From Nemophila menziesii (lineage: Eukaryota > Streptophyta > Magnoliopsida > Boraginales > Hydrophyllaceae), in the NCBI GenBank assembly GCA_029959085.1, contig JARWIR010000005.1, positions 50,346,850 through 50,410,849 on the forward strand: a DNA stretch of 64,000 nucleotides, written 5' to 3'. Numbering within the stretch: the first letter of the stretch is position 1; every line of letters begins with the position of its first letter. This document shows positions 24,267 through 34,801 of this stretch, piece after piece. Under the pieces are notes generated by a model. That model saw only the letters and a list, made by a program, of their open reading frames with translations, was not told where the DNA came from and made no database searches. A program made the position numbers and the translations under genes.

Positions 24267-25836
24267 TGGTGGGGGCAAAGGTGTGATAAATATATAGATA
24301 TAAAGATAATAATAAAGGACACGCCCTTGACTACCACGAGAAATTCACTACAAGTATTACAAATCGTTTGCAAGTTTAGTTGATAAGGAAAGTTCGTTCG
24401 CAGAGATTTAATATGTTAGATCTACTTGTATTAATGAGCGTAGATGAATTTAGATGTTTAGATATAAATATAATGAGATGAAGAATTATCTGATGTGAAA
24501 TAATAAATAAGAATGCAGATAAATAAATATGAATGTAAGACATATAAATTAGGGTTACCAATATGAGCTTATCTTACTAAGTTGTTATTCTAATCTTTAG
24601 GGTGAACTGAGCATTATATATTAACCGGGATTCTAAAGAAAATTCTTCCTAACCCTCGTCAGGGTGGACTTAGTAGCAACCTCTCCACTACCAGGGGACT
24701 TGGGTAAGGGGACCCTAAGTAATGATCGGTGGTTAAATCAAACCTTTACGGCTATCTAGTTAGGCAAGCCCGTCAGGATCACTACCGCACACTAGACGAT
24801 TATGTGGTGTTTTTAATAATTGAATCCACCTTCTGGGTGTTAACTCAATTACTAAGGATAGTCCTAAGATTGGCCAAATCTAGAAATGGAAACAATAAGT
24901 CAAAGCACATAATACAAGTATACGCCAAGCTCAAATTAATTAAAATAACCAATAGTATTATGGAATTTAAGACAAAATAATAACCTAAATAATTAAAAGT
25001 AAAACTTACAGAATAAATTCTTAGAAATATGGTGAAGCAACAAATATATAGCTAATTACCCTATATATGGAGAAGGAGAGATGTAGAAGAGGAGTTTGTC
25101 ACTCTCCAACTTCCTGCTTCTTTTCTTCCTCTATAGGTCAGCTTGCTTCTTGGATGATAAACTTGATACTAAGAATTAATATTAAAGCAAAGACTAATAT
25201 ATGGCTTAGAACTGAGCAAGGACATGTTTACAAAGGTTAAAGGGTGTATTTATAGGAGTCTAGGAAGCCCTAACACGTTTTCTTGGAGTGGAAGACAAGT
25301 AATTGGATTTTTAGCCCAACTCTAATTCGTAACTCTAAAATATAGAAAAGGTAATAATTGTTGTTATTTTGTTTTGGCCTTAACTCCTTCAATAGTACTC
25401 TGATTGACGCGTTCTTTATATCGAAACTGATCGTCTCGGAAAGCTCTACACATTTGCTTCAGACCATTCTTCCAAATTCCCAGCAAATCTTGAGTTATGA
25501 TCACTTTTGTGGATGTAGCTGGTGAAATTCAGATTTATTTGGAAATTTTATCTTTCCATACTTATCTTTTCCTTCCTTTATCTCCAAGTTTCATCCTTAT
25601 TTCTTTCCTTTATCTCTTGGAATTGATTTGGCATCTAATTAATTACCATATATATTTAAAGCTTTACAATTAACAAACAATTAAACCCAATATGTTCTAA
25701 AAATAATAAATCATCAAATCAAGACAAGAAATAAGATAATACAATAATAGACATAAAAATCGCGTAAATGACTTCCAATAATCCTAAAAATAATGTCTCC
25801 AACTAAGATTAAATCATCACAAATGGGGAGACATCA
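24267..25836 (-). repeat. 3' LTR of element B
   Basis: It runs from TGGTGGGGGC to GACATCA on the plus strand and adjoins the polypurine tract on the right. A TATAAATACACCC-type box on the minus strand is near 25245. Confidence 0.85.
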
Positions 25837-25870
25837 AGACCCCCAACTCAAAGTTGTATCGTCCCGATAC
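25837..25870 (-). other. Polypurine tract and GGA-loop hairpin of element B
   Basis: The sense strand is GTATCG-GGA-CGATAC (25856-25870, perfect stem), then TTTGAGTTGGGGGTCT, then the LTR start TGATGTC. Confidence 0.75.
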
Positions 25871-26033
25871 AATAAAGATAAAAACTAAGGGAAGTCTCTA
25901 AATACACACCTAGGTCAATTAAGCACATTGGGAAAGAAGATAGCAGAATATATAGAATAGACTCAAAGCAACTACTCAGAAAATTTCATGTAATAATATT
26001 AAAAAACTACGTACTTGCATACTTGTATATCCA

Positions 26034-27594
26034 TGGTGGTCCTTTGTGTGTTCTAAATAAGTGCAAATAATAATCGAACCACAACCGCAAGTGTACGGTT
26101 GTCCCAAGTAGTATAACTGATAAATCAGATTCGTTCCAAGGACGGAATGGTTGATCACAATGTCTAGCAAATAGTGATTGATGCACTTATGAAAACAAAT
26201 AAAGGTAAAATGTTTGTTTGGTTTTGTTATTAGAACTAATGAATGAAAGACAAGTATTAAAATGCAAATAAAAGCTAAGACGCAAGTAAAATGATGTAAA
26301 ACGCAATATGAGATGTAGCACTTGAGAACGCAAGGATCCTCCCAATCCTATTTCCTAACTTATGTTGTTTAAGGGTTAAATTAGTCAATTACAATGGTCG
26401 GGATTCTAAATTCCTTATACCCCCGTCAGGGTGGACTATAAGGCGATCCTAAAGTGTCACTAGTCCCGTCAGGGTAAATATGATCCACCGTTGGATGTTT
26501 AAGTGTTATTACCTCATTGGCCCTAGGATTAGCTAAGCTCGTCAGAATCATTAACTTCTATCCTAGATTCAATAAATATTTCCGTACCTAAACCCTCCGT
26601 CAGGATGATCCAATCGCCACTAATTGGAATAGCCTAGATACTAACACCTGTTCTTAGTTAGCTACTCCAAAAACAGTAAAATAAACTCAATTTATTGAAA
26701 AGAGTAAAAACCCTAATTTAGTTTAATTCAATAAAAACCCAAATTCAACATTCGTTAATTAATAAAATTGGGATTCACCCATTGTTTGTTCTCAAGCACT
26801 ATGAATTGTTTAGCTCATATTAAAACGAAAAACGAAATTAAAAATAAAGGAATTCATAATTGATTACAAAATTAAAGATAAGAAAAACCTAATTTCTGGA
26901 ATAGGAATGACTACGAACGGAGATATAGACCCTCTCCAGCTTTTGTAGCTTCTTCTTTCTTCCTTCCGTTGACTTCTCTCTGGTGTTTAATCTTGCAGAA
27001 TGTGAATTGTGTGTAAAATAGAAGTCAAGGGCTGATTTTATAGGTGGAAATTCGGACTTGGACCTAGGCTTTTAATGAAATGAAATATAAAAGGCCCAAG
27101 TCCACTAACTTAGCCCAAAATCCCGTAACTGCTGATATACCTTCACTAAAACAGCTTTTCCCGATGCGTTACAACTCCGATTGACCTCATTCCAGTTGCT
27201 AAAGTTCCGTAATTCGATAAGGAATGATTTCTCTTCAAAGGTCAACAGCTAGATCATCGCTTAAGCACCTCGAAATCAGCAATCTATGGCCTGGAAGATG
27301 GATTTTCAGCTCTAAAAATAATATCTTCGGGATTTCTTTTCAAGTCTTGACTCTATCTTTTGATCTTTGACTCTCTCCTCGGATTCCTCTTTTAGCTAAC
27401 ATCTAAAACCTGTAAAATACTCACTAAAAATACCAATATTACGCGCAAAAGCTTAATAAATAAAAAATGCTAGAATAAAAAGAGGAAAATCATATTATTG
27501 CATATTTAGTCCAAAAGTCTATCGAAATGATTAAATAAACACCAAAAATGATGTCTCCTAAGGGTCGAAAATAAGAACATTTAAGGAGACATCA
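26034..27594 (-). repeat. 3' LTR of element I
   Basis: It runs TGGTGGTCC to GACATCA on the plus strand, 1561 bp, and is preceded by the target duplication ATCCA. Confidence 0.95.
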
Positions 27595-27630
27595 AGACCC
27601 CCAACTCAAACCTTTGTCGTCCCGACAAAG
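27595..27630 (-). other. Polypurine tract and GGA-loop hairpin of element I
   Basis: The sense strand is CTTTGTCG-GGA-CGACAAAG (27612-27630, perfect stem), then GTTTGAGTTGGGGGTCT and the LTR start. The stem differs from element B's at paired positions. Confidence 0.8.
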
Positions 27631-29635
27631 CAAAACTAAACACAAGGGGAGAGAAGTAGATGCAAGAACAAATAGAAGCTAGCAAATACACCTAAAGCAA
27701 TCCTAAAGATAAATCTCATATAGCAAAACTTTAAGAACTAACATATACATACACTAATCATGCAACATCAAACATAAATAATCTCAATCATAAAATTAAA
27801 GTCGCAATGCTTGAAGGTTACACTTGTACTCATCTCTGTATGATGGCTATAGGGTGGTCATTAATCCTAACTCGCTTTGAACGATCCACCTAGCGTATTT
27901 CCTATCAACAGAATCATAAATTCACTATGCACTTAAGAATCACGAGGTCTTTATGGTTTTAATAATGGCTTAAGGACGGTGTGGATGTATATTTGGTAAA
28001 TTTGAAGTGAGCTTTTGGCTCTCTCCTCACTTACCATCAACAATGTCCTCGAGCTTGAGTTTACGCTCAAAAATGTTCTCACTCACCCATTTGACGCGCT
28101 AATGTTGCGTCCCCAATGTCAACCCAAATAAATTAAGATGATTTCCAAAAATATTCCACTTTGCCGATTTATTCATCATTTTTTTTCTTTTTATTATTAT
28201 TTTTTTGTACAAGATACCCATGACTATCATTTTGATGTGAAAAGTCATGTCTCTTATATTTTTTCTTTCTTTTTCTCTTTTTTTTTTTTCTTTTTTTCTT
28301 TTTCAACTTTCGGCAAAGGGTTACAATAATATATCATCTTCATTTCTGTGCCTCAATATAAACACATATAATCCCTTCCCAATGTAAATCCCCAAAATGT
28401 GGACCCTCCACCCCAAACTCAAGCTCGAGACAAGTCTCAGGGTTGTGATTCAAGTGCGGGTCATTTGGTCATGCCTAATAATCTAAAGGATAATGGGCTT
28501 ATATCGTGGCTACAAAAGAAAGGCTTAAGGCTCAAAATTGGGCTAAGACGGATAAAATTATAATATTAGGGATAGCAAGCTAAAGGTTTCAAATGGCTAA
28601 CAAAGAACTGCTCCTATCATTTTCCTAAGTACATAGCTTGTCTTTAGTTCATATCTAGGTGGGTTCTCTACTAATTAAGATTTCACGTTCTACACACCAA
28701 ACATATTCCTTAAGTACAAGCTTACTTCATTTGCATTGTTCATTAATTTTTCCTATCAATTACCTATGTTCGCATGCAATTGTAAGTGCGTTCTATATCA
28801 GTCCCTAAAGTCCACTATTTACTATCATAGATTCATCAAAAGTATGCTTAAAGGGACATTTAAAATCTTCTATAGTCAAACGCAACTCCGAAAATTATTT
28901 TTATTGAAAGCAAATAAAACATATAACACATAAAAACTGGGATGAGGCAACGAACCCCACCCCAAACTCAAAAATGAGTCGTGTCCCCACGACTCGAAAA
29001 GACTCAAAGCAATAAAATAATGTACACTAAATGAGAAGGGAAAGAAAACGTATCTGAACCAGCGCGAGGCTAGTGTCGGTGTTGCGTCCAAGTTGAGGTT
29101 TTGAATTCTTCATCGATGGTTGCGTTTAAAGTGTTCTTCATTACCTCGAACTTCTTCACTTTTACCACGTTTTCATTTGTTACTTGCCCTCTAAGCATCA
29201 TCTCTTTTATTAAAATATTTCTTCAATACCCAAATCGCTTTCTTCACCATGTTCTTCGTACCTTTCCTAACCTTCATGGTCATCTCCGATGACCCCAAAC
29301 TCAAAGCTTCAAGACCCTTGGATAAAATTGTGATTTTAGTGTTCTTGAAGGTTTGGGTTTGAATTATGGATTGTTTAGAGCTGGGTCATGGATATTTCAA
29401 GGTTTGGGAAAGGTTTAATGGATAAATTTTAGCTTTGGTGAAAGAAAATTTTGGATTAAAGTGTGAATCTTTGGTATTTTGGATGATTTATGGTATGATT
29501 GTGAGCTTGGATGATGTTTAGAGGGAAGGATTGATGGTGTAATGTTGTTTTGATGATGATTTTAGGATTGGTAAGAGGCTAGGATTTGTCAATGAGAGGT
29601 AGGCTTGGTGACAGAAGCTAAAAATATAGGGTTTG
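27631..29635 (-). other. 3' non-coding region of element I
   Basis: AT-rich DNA with T runs near 28270, homologous to the corresponding parts of B, C and F. It contains a further polypurine-like tract (sense GAGTTTGGGGTGGAGGG) near 28400. No protein frame is supported. Confidence 0.6.
28976..28995 (-). other. GGA-loop hairpin, internal copy, element I
   Basis: The sense strand is GAGTCGTGGGGACACGACTC, a perfect stem-loop, followed by a TTTTGAGTTTGGGGTGGGG tract that resembles the true polypurine tract. Confidence 0.65.
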
Positions 29636-29639
29636 AACC

Positions 29640-30075
29640 CTTAAAACCGCCGATCACAGCAGTTGACCGGCTAGCCGGCGGTTGACCGGTATGCCGGCCA
29701 GTGTGTCGGCGAAAAATAAATTTTCGAAAAATTTTTTGTACTTTTTTTTTTTTTTTTTTTACCTCTGACGCAGTGATCAGAACCTCGTTCGTTATCGGCC
29801 GGCTAGCCGGCGGATTCGCCGGTATGCCGGCGGCATGTCGATGGCGCATTTCGAGACGCAGCATCCTTGCGTCGTCGCTGACGCAATGACCAGAACCTTT
29901 CCTCCAGTTGGCCGGCTAGCCGGCGGATTCGCCGGCATGCCGGTGGATTTCTCGCTGGCGCGAACGGTGACGCAGCAATGCTGCGTCATCGCTGACGCAG
30001 TGGTCAGAGAGTTTGGGGGTCTTCAGCGTTTTTGGCCGGTATGCCGGCGTATCCGCCGGCTAGCCGGTCAAACCT
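29640..30075. repeat. GCCGGCTAGCCGGC palindrome array of element I
   Basis: About three units of 112-117 bp each combine CTGACGCARTG(R)YCAGA with a core GGCCGGCTAGCCGG and CGCCGGYATGCCGG. Cores lie near 29655, 29798, 29910 and 30037. The last core is in the opposite order from the two before it. It is much more GC-rich than the rest of the element, with frequent CpG and CNG sites. Confidence 0.8.
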
Positions 30076-30254
30076 GCTGTTGACTCCATAATTTTTCGTT
30101 TTCTCCTCGTTTTGACCCCAAACTCATGACCCTTTTACCCCTGAAATCATCAAAAACAACTACCCTTCCTCATTTCTTAATAATAAACATTAAATTAACG
30201 AAAATCAAACTACTTTAAACTACGAAAAATAAAAACTTAAACTAATATACAAGA

Positions 30255-30297
30255 AATGGCTTTTGTTTAACGTCGTTAAGCTCGACGGGTTACCTCA
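30255..30297 (-). other. Conserved block after the coding region, element I
   Basis: GGCTTTTGTTTAACGTCG, a spacer and CGACGGGTTACCTCA on the plus strand. On the sense strand it begins at the stop codon of the gag-protease frame (TGAGGTAACC). Confidence 0.65.
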
Positions 30298-33094
30298 TTC
30301 TTTTGTCATTGACATAGCCTCCCCAGCAGTGAGTGAGGTTGTCAATATTTGCAACTCGAAATTTGCATCCCTTAGCTTTTACGCCCACTAGTTTATCTGA
30401 GATAACCTTTGCAACCACGAATGGTCCTAGCCAAGAGCTTTTTGATTCACATGTCTTTGGAGGAGGTTTAGGCTTTTTCATAGCAACTTCTTCGCCTACT
30501 TTAAACTCCTTTTTCTTTCTTTTTTTCTTAGGGTCTTTCGGAACCTTCGTGACACGTTTTTTCTCTTTCTTCTTTACATGGTTGAGTGGTGGATTTCTCT
30601 TAGGATTTGGAGGAACGTTGATCGGTGGTTTCTTTCTTAATTCTTTTTCCTCCACCCCTAAGGTTTCCACAACATTAATTGGCTCTTTTCTTACCGGTTC
30701 CATTACATCTACACGAAAACATTCTTCCTTGGAATCCGGAAACTTCATAGGTCTAAACACATTAAACTTCATCTCCTCGTCTTGGATTCTCATAATCATT
30801 TTGTCGTTTTCTACATCAATCAAAGTACGCCCCGTGGCTAGGAATGGTCTTCCCAAAATAATGGGGACATTCCTATCCGCGTCGTAATCAAGTATAACGA
30901 AATCAGCGGGAAAAATTAACGTACCTGCCTTAACGAGGACATCTTCGATTCGGCCTTCTGGATGTGCAAGAGATCGATCCGCCATTTGCAAGACCATAGA
31001 AGTGGGTCTTGCTTCAATATTAAGCTTATCAAAGATAGATTTGGGCATAAGATTGATGCTTGCACCCAAATCACATAGTGCTTTACCTCTCCATTCATTA
31101 CCAATAGATATCGGAATTGTAAAGCTCCCAGGATCAACTAACTTTGGAGGTAATTTACCTTGACAAATAGCACTACATTCCTCAGGGAGACCAATCATCT
31201 CATTATCACAATACGGCCTTTTGTTGGTGAGGGCTCTTTTCAGAAACTTAGCATACTTGGGCACATCTCGAATAGCTTCTAACAACGGAATATTTATGCT
31301 AAGACCTCTTACCTTGTTAAAGAATTTTTGATAATCAGCCATATCACCCTTCTTTTGAACTCTTGATGGAAATGGTGGAGGAGGACGGCTTATTATAGTA
31401 TCATCTTTCTTCTTCGGAATTTCATTAGACCTCTCCACTTCTTCTACTTCAACTGGTTTATCTTTATCGACCACCTCTTTTTCTTTTCTAACTTCTTTTT
31501 CTTTTATAACCGGAAAAGGAGGTGGAGGAAGGTTCTTACCACTTCTGAGAGTAATAGCTTTACAATCTTCGATTTGGATTGGATTCTCAGTGTCGCTAGG
31601 AAGTTGCCCTTGTGGACGTTGATTCAGTTTCTTATTTATTTGGCTTAGTTGACCCTGGAACAAATTCATATTAGCTTCGATTGCATTTTGACGTTCCATA
31701 GCTTGTGTCTGAAGAGCGATCAAACTTTCAACTGTTTTCTGAAGGGTAACTCCTTCTTGTGGATGGGCAGGTAAGGCTTTCTGATTCATTGTGTCATCGT
31801 AATTGTCTTGAGGAGCTTGTCTCTGAACATAATTTCCCTGATTCTGTCCTTCTTGATAATTATTTTGTGGTCTTGGATTGTAATTGTTACCTTGGGGACG
31901 CGGCTGGTACGCATAAGAGGGATTTGCTGCCCCATCAGGATTTGAGTATTGAAACCCCGGATGGTTTCTGTTAGGCTGATATCCATTACCACTTGAATTA
32001 AAGTTACCTCTATTGGACACAAACATCACAGATTCTTGATTGTTTTGACAATTTTCCCAACTATGATCATTAACACCGCAATACTCACATCCATATACCT
32101 CTTGTGCAACCTTTACCTCACCTCTTTTGTTCGAAAAACCTTCTTTCACGGCTAGAGTAAGTTGTCTCAGTTGTTGTTCTAGTGTGGTTTGAAGCTTTGT
32201 CTCTAGCGTAGCAAACTTTTCTTCGATATTAACATTATTGACTCCTCCTCTAACTGGTGTTCTTACTGAATTCCACCCAACTTCGTTCTTGACTGTTCTT
32301 TCTAAAATGATTTTAGCATGAGCCGGTTGAACTTGAAGAAAACCTGCACCACATAACATATCCAATTTCTCTCTTGAAGTCCCATCAAGGCCTCTATAGA
32401 ATATTTTTAATTGTTGTTGTTCTGAAAAGCCATGATTGGGGACTCTACGTAAGCACATTTGAAATCTTGTCCAACTCCTACCCAAAGTTTCATCATATTC
32501 TTGACGGAACTGCGTCAACTCTAATTCAGCATCTAACCTCATGTTACTTGGGTAATACCTGTCAAAGAAAGCAATCTCTAATTGATCCCAATTAGTAATT
32601 TTCGTCGGATCTTGCGTATCGTGCCATTCACTTGCTCCATCAATAACAAAAAATTTAAACACAGCGTAGTACATCTGTTCTTTTGAAACTCCTTGTGTGA
32701 TGTAAGAATCACATATCTGTTTGAATTTCTGTATCGCTCTAAGAGGATCTTCTCCAACTCTACCACGAAAATTTCCAAAGTTTTGGAATTGAGCTATCAT
32801 ACCCGGATCTGGACGAAACTTCGGAACATTTATATCTGGAGCACCTACTCCTATAGCAGGGGCACGGAATGGGACTTCTGGTGGGCCATTAGTAAACCAA
32901 GGATCTTGATTCATCACGATTTGAGCTTGTCCGTTATTGTTCTGAATATTAACGTTCTCCATTTGGTGAATTAATTCTTCTACTTCTAAGGATTCTTGTT
33001 CTTTTCTTCTCTTGTTAGCAAGTCTGATTAATGATTCTGGATTATTAAGGATCGGAGGTGTTGGCTCTAGATCCTTAAAGAGTCTCCTTCGCAT
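30290..33094 (-). CDS. Gag-protease polyprotein with a GPY/F-like C-terminal module, element I
   Basis: Seen: 934 codons, open, starting 118 bases after the primer site. Residues 110-260 form an Athila-type Gag core (SEWHD, FFDRYYP, FRQEYDETL). A CX2CX4HX4C zinc knuckle is at 336-349 (CEYCGVNDHSWENC), then an Asn/Gln/Pro-rich linker and two PPPPFP segments (about 524 and 572). An aspartic protease follows, with CDLGASINLMP at 674-684 and IILGRPFLATG at 745-755. After a Lys-rich stretch, residues 865-930 read FKVGEEV, SSWLGPFVVAKV (886-897) and NIDNLTHCWGG, which line up with the integrase C-terminal GPY/F module of element C (KSRWEGPYIVTKV). Known: Gag forms the particle and the protease matures it. 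Inference: the enzymatic pol core was lost and the C-terminal module kept. No frame damage is seen. Confidence 0.9.
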   Translation of the reverse strand: MRRRLFKDLEPTPPILNNPESLIRLANKRRKEQESLEVEELIHQMENVNIQNNNGQAQIVMNQDPWFTNGPPEVPFRAPAIGVGAPDINVPKFRPDPGMIAQFQNFGNFRGRVGEDPLRAIQKFKQICDSYITQGVSKEQMYYAVFKFFVIDGASEWHDTQDPTKITNWDQLEIAFFDRYYPSNMRLDAELELTQFRQEYDETLGRSWTRFQMCLRRVPNHGFSEQQQLKIFYRGLDGTSREKLDMLCGAGFLQVQPAHAKIILERTVKNEVGWNSVRTPVRGGVNNVNIEEKFATLETKLQTTLEQQLRQLTLAVKEGFSNKRGEVKVAQEVYGCEYCGVNDHSWENCQNNQESVMFVSNRGNFNSSGNGYQPNRNHPGFQYSNPDGAANPSYAYQPRPQGNNYNPRPQNNYQEGQNQGNYVQRQAPQDNYDDTMNQKALPAHPQEGVTLQKTVESLIALQTQAMERQNAIEANMNLFQGQLSQINKKLNQRPQGQLPSDTENPIQIEDCKAITLRSGKNLPPPPFPVIKEKEVRKEKEVVDKDKPVEVEEVERSNEIPKKKDDTIISRPPPPFPSRVQKKGDMADYQKFFNKVRGLSINIPLLEAIRDVPKYAKFLKRALTNKRPYCDNEMIGLPEECSAICQGKLPPKLVDPGSFTIPISIGNEWRGKALCDLGASINLMPKSIFDKLNIEARPTSMVLQMADRSLAHPEGRIEDVLVKAGTLIFPADFVILDYDADRNVPIILGRPFLATGRTLIDVENDKMIMRIQDEEMKFNVFRPMKFPDSKEECFRVDVMEPVRKEPINVVETLGVEEKELRKKPPINVPPNPKRNPPLNHVKKKEKKRVTKVPKDPKKKRKKKEFKVGEEVAMKKPKPPPKTCESKSSWLGPFVVAKVISDKLVGVKAKGCKFRVANIDNLTHCWGGYVNDKRMR

Positions 33095-33211
33095 ACACCA
33101 AACCTAAAAACCTGAGAAACTAAACAAGCAAAAAGCGTAAAACTGATAAAAACCAAAATAAAAATAAATGCACTATCACTAAAGGATAAACACCGTGGTC
33201 ACACGCTACCG

Positions 33212-33229
33212 TCCCCGGCAGCGGCGCCA
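33212..33229 (-). other. Primer binding site of element I (tRNA-Asp type)
   Basis: The plus strand TCCCCGGCAGCGGCGCCA differs at one base from the plant tRNA-Asp 3' end (TCCCCGGCAACGGCGCCA). It is six bases from the 5' LTR. Confidence 0.85.
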
Positions 33230-33235
33230 AAAACT

Positions 33236-34796
33236 TGGTGGTCCTTTGTGTGTTCTAAATAAATGCAAATAATAATCGAACCACAACCGCAAGTGTACGG
33301 TTGTCCCAAGTAGTATAACTGATAAATCAGATTCGTTCCAAGGACGGAATGGTTGATCACAATGTCTAGCAAATAGTGATTGATGCACTTATGAAAACAA
33401 ATAAAGGTAAAATGTTTGTTTGGTTTTGTTATTAGAACTAATGAATGAAAGACAAGTATTAAAATGCAAATAAAAGCTAAGACGCAAGTAAAATGATGTA
33501 AAACGCAATATGAGATGTAGCACTTGAGAACGCAAGGATCCTCCCAATCCTATTTCCTAACTTATGTTGTTTAAGGGTTAAATTAGTCAATTACAATGGT
33601 CGGGATTCTAAATTCCTTATACCCCCGTCAGGGTGGACTATAAGGCGATCCTAAAGTGTCACCAGTCCCGTCAGGGTAAATATGATCCACCGTTGGATGT
33701 TTAAGTGTTATTACCTCATTGGCCCTAGGATTAGCTAAGCTCGTCAGAATCATTAACTTCTATCCTAGATTCAATAAATATTTCCGTACCTAAACCCTCC
33801 GTCAGGATGATCCAATCGCCACTAATTGGAATAGCCTAGATACTAACACCTGTTCTTAGTTAGCTACTCCAAAAACAGTAAAATAAACTCAATTTATTGA
33901 AAAGAGTAAAAACCCTAATTTAGTTTAATTCAATAAAAACCCAAATTCAACATTCGTTAATTAATAAAATTGGGATTCACCCATTGTTTGTTCTCAAGCA
34001 CTATGAATTGTTTAGCTCATATTAAAACGAAAAATGAAATTAAAAATAAAGGAATTCATAATTGATTACAAACTTAAAGATAAGAAAAACCTAATTTCTG
34101 GAATAGGAATGACTACGAACGGAGATATAGACCCTCTCCAGCTCTTGTAGCTTCTTCTTTCTTCCTTCCGTTGACTTCTCTCTGGTGTTTAATCTTGCAG
34201 AATGTGAATTGTGTGTAAAATAGAAGTCAAGGGCTGATTTTATAGGTGGAAATTCGGACTTGGACCTAGGCTTTTAATGAAATGAAATATAAAAGGCCCA
34301 AGTCCACTAACTTAGCCCAAAATCCCGTAACTGCTGATATACCTTCACTAAAACAGCTTTTCCCGATGCGTTACAACTCTGATTGACCTCATTTCAGTTG
34401 CTAAAGTTCCGTAATTCGATAAGGAATGATTTCTCTTCAAAGGTAAACAGCTAGATCATCGCTTAAGCACCTCAAAATCAGCAATCTATGGCCTGGAAGA
34501 TGGATTTTCAGCTCTAAAAATAATATCTTCGGGATTTCTTTTCAAGTCTTGACTCTATCTTTTGATCTTTGACTCTCTCCTCGGATTCCTCTTTTAGCTA
34601 ACATCTAAAACCTGTAAAATACTCACTAAAAATACCAATATTACGCGCAAAAGCTTAATAAATCAAAAATGCTAGAATTAAAAGAGGAAAATCATATTAT
34701 TGCATATTTAGTCCAAAAGTCTATCGAAATGATTAAATAAACACCAAAAATGATGTCTCCTAAGGGTCGAAAATAAGAACATTTAAGGAGACATCA
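33236..34796 (-). repeat. 5' LTR of element I
   Basis: 1561 bp, with the same ends as the copy at 26034 and 11 base differences. It is followed on the right by ATCCA. Confidence 0.95.
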
Positions 34797-34801
34797 ATCC
34801 A

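Larger units (their letters stand above)
26034..34796 (-). mobile_element. Element I: young Athila-like gag-protease element without pol
   Basis: Seen: 5-bp target duplication ATCCA (26029-26033 and 34797-34801), LTRs of 1561 bp each with 11 substitutions and no indels between them (0.7%), a primer site, a polypurine tract, and an open 934-codon gag-protease frame. Total length is 8763 bp. No reverse transcriptase, RNase H or integrase core lies between the frame's end (30290) and the 3' LTR (27594). That 2.7-kb interval holds the post-coding block, a GC-rich palindrome array and AT-rich DNA. Inference: a recently active non-autonomous element that uses enzymes from pol-bearing relatives. Confidence 0.95.

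Noticed and set aside
29589..30083. Overlapping open frames rich in Pro, Ala and Arg
   Set aside because: They follow from the GC-rich palindrome array. Both strands are open equally.
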